A stretch of DNA of 64,000 nt from an uncultured Eggerthella sp. (GTDB taxonomy: Bacteria > Actinomycetota > Coriobacteriia > Coriobacteriales > Eggerthellaceae): NCBI GenBank assembly GCA_900553605.1, contig USDX01000003.1, positions 1 to 64,000 on the forward strand, in the 5' to 3' direction. A program made the position numbers and the translations under genes. Within the stretch, counting starts at the first letter, position 1; each line of letters starts with the position of its first letter. Below are positions 43,263 to 50,958 of the stretch, in pieces. Below the pieces are notes generated by a model. That model was not told the DNA's origin. It made no database searches and saw only the letters and a list, made by a program, of their open reading frames with translations.

Positions 43263-43474
43263 GTAAGTGCATGCCCCGCTACCCCTCCTCTATCGATGCA
43301 TCAAACATCCCTGTTTTCCATAAATCACTGGATTGCGATAATGCAAAATCGCGGTGGCTAGTTATCTAGTGGCGCGCTTCTCCATATACAACAGCAACGG
43401 GCTGCGTCTCTTTGCGGCTATAACCTGCCGCTTTTGCATAGATACGAATCCTTTACTGTAAGTTCTGTCTTTCT

Positions 43475-43510
43475 TCGGATAAGAGCACTCGCTCGACTGT
43501 ACTTATCCGA
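43475..43510. repeat. Spaced inverted repeat upstream of the membrane-protein gene
   Basis: Arms TCGGATAAG (43475-43483) and CTTATCCGA (43502-43510) are perfect nine-base complements 18 bases apart, ending about 57 bases before the next start codon. It may be an operator or a leader stem. The rest of the 43263-43567 gap shows nothing further. Confidence 0.5.
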
Positions 43511-43567
43511 GGTTCATATAGAATTGGAACTCGGCATTATAGCGTCACCCTTTTAGAAAGGCTGTAC

Positions 43568-44167
43568 ATGGCACTTTTCAATAAGAAGGACAATCAAAAG
43601 AAGGAAAAAGAGAAGCCTCAAAAAAAGCCTCTGGAGATTTGGTACACCGAAGATGGCACCAAGATTGGTGATGATGGTTACCCTATGACCCCTCTTCGCA
43701 CCAAGATGCATCATATCTGGAATGCTTACTTCATCTATGCAATGGTGCTTTTGGTTTGGGGCCTTGCCTGTACCCTACTTGGTTGGTTCTCCGGCGAAAC
43801 ATTTACCGACTGGGAGCTCCGTGCCACTGGTGGCTGGGAATACAACGGTTACCGCCTTGCTACCCTTGTCCGTATCGAAGCACTTGTCTGCCTGTGGACC
43901 GCTGTAGCTGGCGTAATCCTCAATTTAAAGGGCTTTGCTTGGATGTACGATCGCGCTAGCAATGGGTTCGTAAACGGGCTCATGTACGCTCTGTTGGGCA
44001 TCTCTATCGCTATTGAACTTGTTGCTCTTTTCATGATTCACATCATTAGCCCTGCATGCCTCATCAATATCGTCCTCATTGTTATGACCATCATCACAAT
44101 GAAGCAGATCGACGAAGAGCGCCCATCGCTTAAAAAGGCTAAGCGTTTCCGTAAGGAAGTTAAATAG
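43568..44167 (+). CDS. Four-helix membrane protein of unknown function
   Basis: This 199-residue protein is not recognised. A lysine-rich N-terminus (residues 5-25) precedes a short polar region with the segment EIWYTEDGTKIGDDGYPM, and then four membrane helices at about 55-75, 100-122, 135-157 and 160-180, followed by a basic tail. AAAGG lies seven bases before the ATG. It is on the same strand as acd2, beyond that gene's terminator, and is followed by its own terminator. Codon use is less biased than in acd2. A role in anchoring or regulating the neighbouring module is possible but unproven. Confidence 0.75.
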   Translation: MALFNKKDNQKKEKEKPQKKPLEIWYTEDGTKIGDDGYPMTPLRTKMHHIWNAYFIYAMVLLVWGLACTLLGWFSGETFTDWELRATGGWEYNGYRLATLVRIEALVCLWTAVAGVILNLKGFAWMYDRASNGFVNGLMYALLGISIAIELVALFMIHIISPACLINIVLIVMTIITMKQIDEERPSLKKAKRFRKEVK

Positions 44168-44193
44168 CGCTCTGCTTCACGCGTCAAAATAAG

Positions 44194-44226
44194 GCCACCT
44201 GCAATTGAGCGGGTGGCTTTTCTTTT
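44194..44226 (+). terminator. Terminator after the four-helix membrane protein gene
   Basis: GCCACCTGC and GCGGGTGGC pair (one T-G pair) with a six-base loop, followed by TTTTCTTTTTG. Confidence 0.9.
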
Positions 44227-44558
44227 TGCGTAATTATCTTCTTTTCCGATTCGGCAGAAAAACCTCCGTACTTAAACAAAGCTACGCTGCGCAGAATCAA
44301 ACGCACTGCTCCTGCGCTTACCACGCCAGATGACACAGCTATAATGAAGTGCCTCTTGGCAGTCGCTCTTCCAGGCACACCTTACTCCTCCACAAGCGGG
44401 AAGAATGATCCAATGAGGGAGTGAGGGAAACGAGCGATGACTACGGCAGCGGGATCGACTGGAACGAGTTTCCACATGCCAACCGAGTTCGGGCGGTAGC
44501 GGAAAGGCCGCTTATACACTTTTTGAGCCATAACCCTATAAAGAGGGTTTCTGCAAAT
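44227..44558. other. Intergenic stretch with no recognised feature
   Basis: Between the two terminators around 44.2 and 44.6 kb no gene with a ribosome site, and no RNA or repeat, was found; the short frames present lack any family features. Confidence 0.5.
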
Positions 44559-44587
44559 AAAAAAAGCCGCCACTCGAAGCGACGGCT
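44559..44587 (-). terminator. Terminator of the CAU tRNA
   Basis: A nine-pair stem of AGCCGTCGC and GTGGCGGCT (minus strand, two G-T pairs) with a TTCGA loop is followed by TTTTTTTATTTG. Confidence 0.85.
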
Positions 44588-44599
44588 AATTTCTCATGA

Positions 44600-44674
44600 T
44601 GGTGGGCCCACCCGGATTCGAACCGAGAACCAAAGGATTATGAGTCCCCTGCTCCACCATTGAGCTATGGGCCC
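44600..44674 (-). tRNA. tRNA with CAU anticodon (Ile2 or elongator Met)
   Basis: A 75-base cloverleaf on the minus strand with a seven-pair acceptor stem (GGGCCCA/TGGGCCC), A discriminator and encoded CCA. D stem GCTC/GAGC, anticodon stem GGGGA/TCCTT with loop CTCATAA, and T stem CTCGG/CCGGG are intact. The anticodon is CAU. G1 with an A discriminator and the lack of initiator features exclude tRNA-fMet; choosing between lysidine-modified tRNA-Ile2 and elongator tRNA-Met needs comparison with the other tRNAs. Confidence 0.9.
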
Positions 44675-44927
44675 GATACAGCATCTTCGTCAGAAGCTGC
44701 GATTGATTATTCTAGCGTACTTTATGGCTTTTGCCACTTCCATTCCCAAGGATCGACATATTAACGCGCAAATCACCCTTCGCAGCCGCTCTGGCGAAAT
44801 ACCGTCATAAGACATATGCACTTGTGGCGATATTGACATTTCGTTATCTGTCGCGCCCATGCCTTTTAGGCTATAGGACACGCTTTTGCCGCACTGCACT
44901 TGCTTTGCGCGATACCAGCCAACAAAA

Positions 44928-44959
44928 AAAACGGCTAGGCGTGTATGCCTAGCCGTTTT
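44928..44959 (-). terminator. Intrinsic terminator after trpS
   Basis: A 13-base perfect stem AAAACGGCTAGGC/GCCTAGCCGTTTT with a six-base loop and a T run on the minus strand, 21 bases past the trpS stop. Confidence 0.95.
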
Positions 44960-44980
44960 GAAGCGCTAAAAGGGGCAATC

Positions 44981-46030
44981 CTAGTAAACCATGTGCATGG
45001 CTTCACGAACCTCATCCAGGGTTTTATTGGCGATTTCATTCGCTTTGCGATTGCCTTCATGCAGAACCTCTTCTACATAGCCAGGCTTTGCAGCGATAGC
45101 CTCACGACGCTCGCGGATGGGAGCGAGGTATTCGTTAACCGCTTCGGTGACATACTTCTTGAGCGTGCCGGAACCACCGTTGCCGATCTCTTCCGCGATC
45201 TCCACTTCAGTGCGGCCCGTGCACAAAGCAGCCGTAGTAAGAAGCGCAGATACACCAGGACGATTTTCCTTATCGAATGTGATGAAACGCTCGGAATCGG
45301 TTTTAGACTTCTTGATGATTTTGGCGGTTTCTTCTGCCGTAAACGAAAGGCTGATCGCATTGCCGTAGCTCTTAGACATCTTGCGACCATCCAGACCAGG
45401 AATCTCAGGTGCATCATCATTCAGAAGGCATTCAGGCTCAGGGAACACAAAGCCGTAACGCTCATTGAAACGACGAGCAATTTGGCGAGTCTGTTCGATA
45501 TGGGGCAACTGATCCTTACCGCAGGGCACGATATTGCCCTTGCAGAACAAAATGTCGCATGCCTGATGCACAGGATACGTCAGAAGAAGGCCGGTAAGGG
45601 CATGGCCCGATGCTTCCTGCTCAGCCTTAACCGTTGGGTTGCGAAGGAGCTCTGCCTCGGATACCAGAGAAAGGAACGGAAGCATAAGCTGATTCAAGGC
45701 AGGAATCGCAGAATGGGTGAAGATAATGGTTTTCTCCGGATCGATGCCGCAAGCAAGGTAATCAATTACCATGTTGCGAACATTGTCCTGAATGTTCTCC
45801 GTAGTATCACGGTCGGTAATTACCTGATAGTCAGCAATGATAACTCGCGTGGTTACGCCTTTATTCTGCAGCGCAACGCGTTCCTTAATGGTGCCGAAAT
45901 AGTGGCCCAGGTGCAAACGACCCGTAGGACGATCGCCCGTAAGCATCGTGTACTTGCCGGGATTTACCTCAAGGTCGGCGCGAATTGCCTCGCTGCGCTT
46001 CTGGCTTGCTTCAAAACTATTGGAGCTCAT
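44981..46030 (-). CDS. trpS: Tryptophanyl-tRNA synthetase
   Basis: TrpS charges tRNA-Trp. The 349-residue class I synthetase has the HIGH-type motif HLGH near residues 40-43, the KMSKS motif in GRKMSKSYGNAI, and DQLPHIEQTRQIA. The ATG at 46028-46030 gives a normal length; the open frame upstream runs through the divergent promoter region of the helicase gene and is not credible. It is transcribed alone, to a strong terminator. Confidence 0.96.
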   Translation of the reverse strand: MSSNSFEASQKRSEAIRADLEVNPGKYTMLTGDRPTGRLHLGHYFGTIKERVALQNKGVTTRVIIADYQVITDRDTTENIQDNVRNMVIDYLACGIDPEKTIIFTHSAIPALNQLMLPFLSLVSEAELLRNPTVKAEQEASGHALTGLLLTYPVHQACDILFCKGNIVPCGKDQLPHIEQTRQIARRFNERYGFVFPEPECLLNDDAPEIPGLDGRKMSKSYGNAISLSFTAEETAKIIKKSKTDSERFITFDKENRPGVSALLTTAALCTGRTEVEIAEEIGNGGSGTLKKYVTEAVNEYLAPIRERREAIAAKPGYVEEVLHEGNRKANEIANKTLDEVREAMHMVY

Positions 46031-46166
46031 AACGAACAGTGCCTCTTTCGTTTGATTCGTAAGGGTGATTGAGCCGCGCATAAACGGCATCAGATGCATT
46101 GGGAAAGTATACCATTGCTTATCTTCCGCATAGACTATTGCCCTTTCGTCCCCTACACTGAAAGGC

Positions 46167-47405
46167 ATGACTACCTCAACTTTTAATACGCTTGGTTTGT
46201 CCAAGCCCTCATTGGAAGCCATCGACAATCTTGGCTTCACCGAACCCACCCCTGTGCAGGCACTTTCCATTCCGCCGGGAATCGAAGGGAAAGATATCCT
46301 AGCTGCCGCACAAACCGGAACAGGGAAGACACTTGCCTATCTGCTTCCGATCTTCGACCAAATGGTGCGCCATTTTGGCTCAAAGCGCCCCAAAAAGGGG
46401 CCCTATGCGTTGGTTTTAGCACCGACGCGTGAGTTGGCTCAGCAAATTTCCGAATGCGCGAGCACTATTGCGCAAACCACCAAGTTCCGCACGCTTACCG
46501 TAATCGGCGGCAAGAAATACTCCACTCAGGTCGAAAAGCTCAAAAAAGGCTGCGATGTGCTTATTGCCACTCCTGGACGCCTGCTTGACTTGGCACAACA
46601 GGGGCTTCTTTCCCTGGAAAACATCCACTACCTGGTGCTTGATGAAGTCGACCGTATGATGGATATGGGCTTTTGGCCCCCTGTGAATTCCATCGTCCGC
46701 ATGACCCCGAAAGAACGCCAAACCTTCTTATTCAGTGCCACTCTGACACCTGACGTTCAGGCGAAAGCGAAGCTCGTTCAGACGGATCCAGAGGTCGTTG
46801 AGATCGCCCACAAGGGCGAAACCGCCGATACGGTTAACGAATACTTGCTGCCCGTTTCCGAGCGCCAGAAGCAGGATCTCCTTGTTGCCCTGCTTAAGGA
46901 GCAGGGGCCAGAACGTGTCATCGTGTTTACCCGCACCAAGCAATCCGCGGATTCGTGTGCCACGCGCCTGAAAGACGCAGGAGTGAAAGCGGACAGCATC
47001 CATGCAGACAAACATCAAGGAAAACGCGACCGTGCGCTAAAGAACTTCCGCGAAGGCAAGATCGACGTTCTGGTTGCTACTGATGTCCTAGCACGCGGCA
47101 TCGATATCACTGATGTTAGCTACGTCGTCAACCTCACCGTGCCCGACTCGCCCGAAGACTACATCCACCGCATTGGACGTACAGGCCGCGCAGGCGAATC
47201 GGGAGCTGCCTACACGTTCCTTTCCCCGGATCAGCTTCTTGATTTACGCGAAATTGAATACCACACGCAGCATTTGCTCGAAACCCACGACGTCGAAGGC
47301 TTCGAATACGCCGACGATCGCCTGATCCCCAACCCCAAGCGTCCCACCAAGCGCCCATCGCGCACCGGTAGGGGCCGCAGGAGGCCATCGCTCCGTAGAC
47401 GTTAA
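46167..47405 (+). CDS. DEAD-box ATP-dependent RNA helicase
   Basis: The 412-residue helicase has the Q motif (GFTEPTPVQALSIPPGIEG), Walker A AQTGTGKT near 47, DEVD in place of DEAD near 160, SAT near 191, and the domain 2 motifs ARGIDI and HRIGRTGRAG. A short basic tail of about 20 residues follows. It resembles RhlE-type helicases in length and tail. The -10-like TACACT ends seven bases before the ATG and the AAAGG is too near to act, so the mRNA may be leaderless. Divergent from trpS. Confidence 0.93.
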   Translation: MTTSTFNTLGLSKPSLEAIDNLGFTEPTPVQALSIPPGIEGKDILAAAQTGTGKTLAYLLPIFDQMVRHFGSKRPKKGPYALVLAPTRELAQQISECASTIAQTTKFRTLTVIGGKKYSTQVEKLKKGCDVLIATPGRLLDLAQQGLLSLENIHYLVLDEVDRMMDMGFWPPVNSIVRMTPKERQTFLFSATLTPDVQAKAKLVQTDPEVVEIAHKGETADTVNEYLLPVSERQKQDLLVALLKEQGPERVIVFTRTKQSADSCATRLKDAGVKADSIHADKHQGKRDRALKNFREGKIDVLVATDVLARGIDITDVSYVVNLTVPDSPEDYIHRIGRTGRAGESGAAYTFLSPDQLLDLREIEYHTQHLLETHDVEGFEYADDRLIPNPKRPTKRPSRTGRGRRRPSLRRR

Positions 47406-47457
47406 TTCACTGTTTGTGCTGATAGGAATCGAGTTGAAACTTTTTTCAAAAAAGTTG

Positions 47458-47485
47458 TTGCACCGAATTCCAAGATGCGTATAAT
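47458..47485 (+). promoter_or_regulatory. Promoter of tRNA-Asn
   Basis: TTGCAC and a perfect TATAAT are separated by 16 bases, 32 bases upstream of the tRNA. Confidence 0.75.
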
Positions 47486-47516
47486 AAATTCCTGCGTCAC
47501 GAAGAACGCACCGAAT

Positions 47517-47591
47517 TCCTCGGTAGCTCAACGGCAGAGCATCCGGCTGTTAACCGGAGGGTTGTAGGTTCGAATCCTACCCGGGGAGCCA
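47517..47591 (+). tRNA. tRNA-Asn (GUU)
   Basis: A complete cloverleaf with acceptor stem TCCTCGG/CCGGGGA, discriminator G and encoded CCA. The anticodon loop CTGTTAA gives GUU, which reads asparagine codons. Confidence 0.97.
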
Positions 47592-47598
47592 GAATTTC

Positions 47599-47627
47599 AA
47601 AGATCCGTTTCATGCGGATCTTTTTTT
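47599..47627 (+). terminator. Terminator after tRNA-Asn
   Basis: A nine-base stem AAAGATCCG/CGGATCTTT with a seven-base loop is followed by a T run, eight bases after the tRNA. Confidence 0.95.
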
Positions 47628-47716
47628 ATGCTCTCCCCTCTCAGCTGCTCAAGCTTGCTAACACCACGAACCGCGCTATAGTTACTTCACCGCCGCAACT
47701 CACCGAAAGGCAACCC

Positions 47717-48181
47717 ATGATCAACATCCTCTTCGTTTGCCATGGCAATATCTGTCGCTCGCCTATGGCCGAATTCGTCATGAAAGAGCGTGTGCGCCAA
47801 TCAGGACTCGACACTACCGTTTACGTGGAATCAGCAGCGATGCATCGCGATGAGATCGGCAGCGACGTTCACTGCGGAACGAAAGGAATCCTCGATCGAT
47901 ACGGCATTCCCTATGAGCATCGTGCGGCACGCCTGGCAACCACCACTGATTACGATAAGTTCGACTATATTGTGGGGATGGATCGTTACAACATGCGCGA
48001 TATGATGCGCCTCTACCATAACGACCCCGAAGGAAAGCTAAGCCTCCTGATGGATTGGGTAGGTGCATCGCGAGACGTCGCAGATCCGTGGTATACCGGC
48101 GATTTCGACACCACCTATGAAGATGTCGACGCTGGCTGCTTGGCCCTCGTCGAACACCTCAAGCGAATCCTGGATCGCTAA
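47717..48181 (+). CDS. Low-molecular-weight protein-tyrosine phosphatase
   Basis: This 154-residue phosphatase has the P-loop CHGNICRS with nucleophile C8 and R14, and the general acid D123 in the ADPW segment. These define the LMW-PTP family that removes phosphate from tyrosine, often in control of capsule synthesis, though no capsule genes are near. The ATG at 47717 is used (GAAAGG upstream); a longer frame from 47612 runs into the tRNA terminator. Confidence 0.95.
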   Translation: MINILFVCHGNICRSPMAEFVMKERVRQSGLDTTVYVESAAMHRDEIGSDVHCGTKGILDRYGIPYEHRAARLATTTDYDKFDYIVGMDRYNMRDMMRLYHNDPEGKLSLLMDWVGASRDVADPWYTGDFDTTYEDVDAGCLALVEHLKRILDR

Positions 48182-48183
48182 TT

Positions 48184-48408
48184 ATGGACAACGAATTCCA
48201 AAAACGTTGGGAGCGTATCCAGCAGGCCCTTGCTGTCGACCTTTCCGGCGAAGTTAAGCCGCGCGTTTCAAGCGGGCGAACCCTATTCGGAATCAAAAGC
48301 GAAGGCGAAACGAAGATGGATGAATTCGCCAAGCAGATCGAGGAAGAATACGCCGCAAAAAGGCGAGAAGAAAAGAAACCCCATCCCAAAACAAGAACAC
48401 CCCTCTGA
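48184..48408 (+). CDS. Small charged protein of unknown function
   Basis: A 74-residue, highly charged protein (many K, E and R) starts two bases after the phosphatase stop in the same strand, which suggests co-translation. It has no recognised domain. Residues 43-65 (KMDEFAKQIEEEYAAKRREEK) look like one amphipathic helix. It could be a real small gene; the composition and the tight spacing support it, but there is no homology evidence. Confidence 0.5.
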   Translation: MDNEFQKRWERIQQALAVDLSGEVKPRVSSGRTLFGIKSEGETKMDEFAKQIEEEYAAKRREEKKPHPKTRTPL

Positions 48409-48469
48409 GGGAATAAGAAAAGGCACCGACACGCTATTATGATCTCATGGGGAATGAGGGGGGGTTATC

Positions 48470-49762
48470 ATGTACAGTCCGTTTCGCAATGAACAGGGCC
48501 GACCTAAGAGTCTTGACGAAGTGACCTATGCCGACCTCGCGCAATTGAGGGATCTCGAAGAAGGTTTTGCGCTTGAATTCAAACGCACTTGGAACGAAAA
48601 CGTGCGCGCGAAAATCCCCAAGATCATCGCCTCGTTTGCCAATTCCCATGGCGGCTGGCTTGTCATCGGCATCGCCGACGACGACAAAACGGTATGCCCC
48701 GTGCCGAAACAGTCGGCTGATTTCTCTCAGATATTCGGCGAGCTGTGCCGCCACCACGTATCCCCTACTCCGCGCTTCGACACACGCTTTATCGCCGATC
48801 CCGCAAACCCCAAACAAGGCGCTGTAGTGGTTCAGGTCCACGAAGGCGATTTCCCGCCCTATGTTGCCGACGGCATCGTCGAGATACGCGAGGGGTCAAC
48901 CTCGGGCCCCGCACTCGGCTCGGCATTGGTGGAGCTCTACAGCAAGGCAACTAAGCGCAAGCAGGAAATCCGCGAGTTTTGCCAGCGCACCGTATGGTAT
49001 CCGGCAGATACCCCGTGCACCTCGCAGAGCAGCGCCACCGCTGAGGCTCCCCTACCCTTGTTTAGCCTGTACTTGTATCGGATGGGCCGTCGCGCCGCCG
49101 ACACACCCTCTAGAGCGGCTCAGGAAAGCCATGTGGTGGCAATGCGCTCCGCCTTTGAGCAGCAAGGAATGGGTTGCCACGTTCAACACGCACACGATTC
49201 GCTGATATTCCGAACGTCCAAAGGCATCCCGGGAAGTTCAGTCCATTCCGCCATCGAGCTGTTCCCCGATGAATCGATGAAGCTCACGGTACCTGGCGTG
49301 ATGCTCGATCCCCGCATGCAAGAAGAGGCTCTTCGTCAGATTTCGGCGCTTGGCATCGAAGTGCCCGGCAACGCACTGTTCATCGGCGCCACCGAAACGC
49401 TGCGCCGCGTTACCCGCATGGCATCGCTGCTTGACCGCTACGTACGACTACGGGCCATAAGCTGGACCAATTACGCCGTGGCCTACGAACTGGAGAATAT
49501 GGCTGGCGTGATGCTCTGGTCGGAAACGGAAACCTATGCGCACTACATCAGCAAGCACGGCATGCTGTTCTGCGGGACAACCGATTGCCGAAGCCGCATT
49601 CGCTATCTTGACGACGGTATCCACGGCTCGTTCCGCGCCCGTCAATTCGCTGGCAGTCATTTCTTCGAAGCGTGCGGGCTGCCACTAGGCTCACCAAGCG
49701 AAGAGGACAACGAATTGGTAGACGCCCTGCTTCGCGGAGAAAAGGCGAGCATGGGGCAATAA
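48470..49762 (+). CDS. AlbA_2 (Schlafen-like) domain protein
   Basis: The 430-residue protein has an N-terminal AlbA_2/Schlafen-type domain: LEEGFALEFKRTWNENVRAKIPKIIASFANSHGGWLVIGIADD, read in parts over residues 28-72, and VVVQVHEGDFPPYV near 118-131. The following 280 residues match no family that can be named by eye. There is no AAA or helix-turn-helix pair typical of the larger regulators. GAGGGGGG precedes the ATG. Related proteins range from transcription regulators to defence proteins; the role here is unknown. Confidence 0.75.
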   Translation: MYSPFRNEQGRPKSLDEVTYADLAQLRDLEEGFALEFKRTWNENVRAKIPKIIASFANSHGGWLVIGIADDDKTVCPVPKQSADFSQIFGELCRHHVSPTPRFDTRFIADPANPKQGAVVVQVHEGDFPPYVADGIVEIREGSTSGPALGSALVELYSKATKRKQEIREFCQRTVWYPADTPCTSQSSATAEAPLPLFSLYLYRMGRRAADTPSRAAQESHVVAMRSAFEQQGMGCHVQHAHDSLIFRTSKGIPGSSVHSAIELFPDESMKLTVPGVMLDPRMQEEALRQISALGIEVPGNALFIGATETLRRVTRMASLLDRYVRLRAISWTNYAVAYELENMAGVMLWSETETYAHYISKHGMLFCGTTDCRSRIRYLDDGIHGSFRARQFAGSHFFEACGLPLGSPSEEDNELVDALLRGEKASMGQ

Positions 49763-49806
49763 CGCCTTCGAAAACGCCAGATCTGCAAAAACAGCCGCTT
49801 TCAGGC

Positions 49807-50946
49807 TCAAGCCCACCCGAATACCGCATTTGCCGCACATAGGACAGCGAGGAATACCACATTCCAGGCCGTGAACACCGCCAAGTAATGGCGTTTGCCC
49901 ACCAAACCCGAGGCGGTGGCAATCTTGAGCGAGATAAGGCTGGCCATAGAAGCAATGGGCGTTCCCAGCCCGCCAAGGTTTGTTCCCACTATAAGGGCAG
50001 TCCAATCGTTGGTGAAACCAGACAGCAGAACAGCAGCCGGAACGTTGCTTATCACCTGGCTCGATCCCACTGCCGCATAAAACGGCGCAATGCCCACCAG
50101 GGCTGAAAGCGCCTCATGCACCGCAGGAACGCGAGCCATATTACCCACGAATACAAACAGAGCTACAAACGTGAGCAAAAGACCATAGTCAACCTTAGTC
50201 AACGTGCGTCTATCAAGAAATAACAGCACAAGAACAACGAGAACGGCCACAGGATAAGCGTCAATAAGCCCCACTACCGCCATAATGCTCAAGGCGAACA
50301 AAAGCAGGTACGAGACGAACATGAGCCTTTGGCGCCCTGTAGGCTTGGGGAGGCTTTTGCGAGATGCGCAATCGGAGTGCCCCTCCGCATTACCCCGGAA
50401 CACAATCAGCAACGCCACAACCAACATTGCCGCAGACAGGGCAACGATAGGTGCCATGATCAGCACGAACTGAGGAAAGTCCATGCCCGATGCACGGTAA
50501 AGAAAGAGGTTCTGCGGATTCCCAACGGGCAACAGCATACTGCCCAAATTTGCCGATACCGTCATAAGCACCACCACGGAAGCCGCATACCGACCCTCCC
50601 CTGCCTCGGAGAGTACGACAAGGGCAAGAGGAACAAAGGTGATGAGCGCTACGTCGTTGGTTATCGCCATGGAACTGACGAAGGTTAGCGCAACCAGCGC
50701 GAACGCCAGGGCGCGCATGGAAGAGGCGCGCGACACGGCCCAGCTGCCCAGCAGACGCATCACGCCCATGAAACGTAACCCCGTCACAACCGCCATCAGG
50801 CAAAACAGCAAAGCCAAAGTTCGCCAATCGACATACGAAGCATAGCTTTCGTCAAAGGGTACCAGCGCGCACGACACCGCAGCCGCCAAAACCGCGAAAA
50901 CCAGCACCGCTTCCTTCGAAACGAAAGCCCTGATCTTTTCCAGCAT
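49807..50946 (-). CDS. Ion-transporter superfamily permease (ArsB/SLC13-like)
   Basis: The 379-residue membrane protein has about ten helices. Two inverted-repeat signatures of the IT superfamily are seen: SSMAITNDVALITFVPLALV with NLGSMLLPVGNPQN near 130-145, and the matching SSQVISNVPAAVLLSGF with TNLGGLGTPIAS near 330. These loops bind the anion and sodium in relatives. Substrates could be dicarboxylate, arsenite or another anion; none can be chosen. It starts 12 bases after the rlmKL stop, and ends facing the AlbA_2 gene. Confidence 0.85.
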   Translation of the reverse strand: MLEKIRAFVSKEAVLVFAVLAAAVSCALVPFDESYASYVDWRTLALLFCLMAVVTGLRFMGVMRLLGSWAVSRASSMRALAFALVALTFVSSMAITNDVALITFVPLALVVLSEAGEGRYAASVVVLMTVSANLGSMLLPVGNPQNLFLYRASGMDFPQFVLIMAPIVALSAAMLVVALLIVFRGNAEGHSDCASRKSLPKPTGRQRLMFVSYLLLFALSIMAVVGLIDAYPVAVLVVLVLLFLDRRTLTKVDYGLLLTFVALFVFVGNMARVPAVHEALSALVGIAPFYAAVGSSQVISNVPAAVLLSGFTNDWTALIVGTNLGGLGTPIASMASLISLKIATASGLVGKRHYLAVFTAWNVVFLAVLCAANAVFGWA

Positions 50947-50958
50947 GCGTGGAAGTTC

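Noticed and set aside
41953..43272. A 439-residue open frame on the minus strand opposite acd2, and similar long frames opposite sigA, fixA-fixC and acd1
   Set aside because: They mirror highly biased genes on the other strand: codons that avoid TTA, CTA and TCA leave the opposite strand without stops. None has a ribosome site or family features.
33942..44167. Carnitine (caiABCDE/fix) operon identity for the fix/acd module
   Set aside because: There is no CaiB CoA-transferase, CaiC ligase, CaiD hydratase or CaiT-type carrier; only the fix genes and acyl-CoA dehydrogenases match.
46031..46166. A T-box or tryptophan leader before trpS
   Set aside because: No T-box core or tryptophan-rich leader peptide is visible in the short gap, which also carries the helicase promoter.
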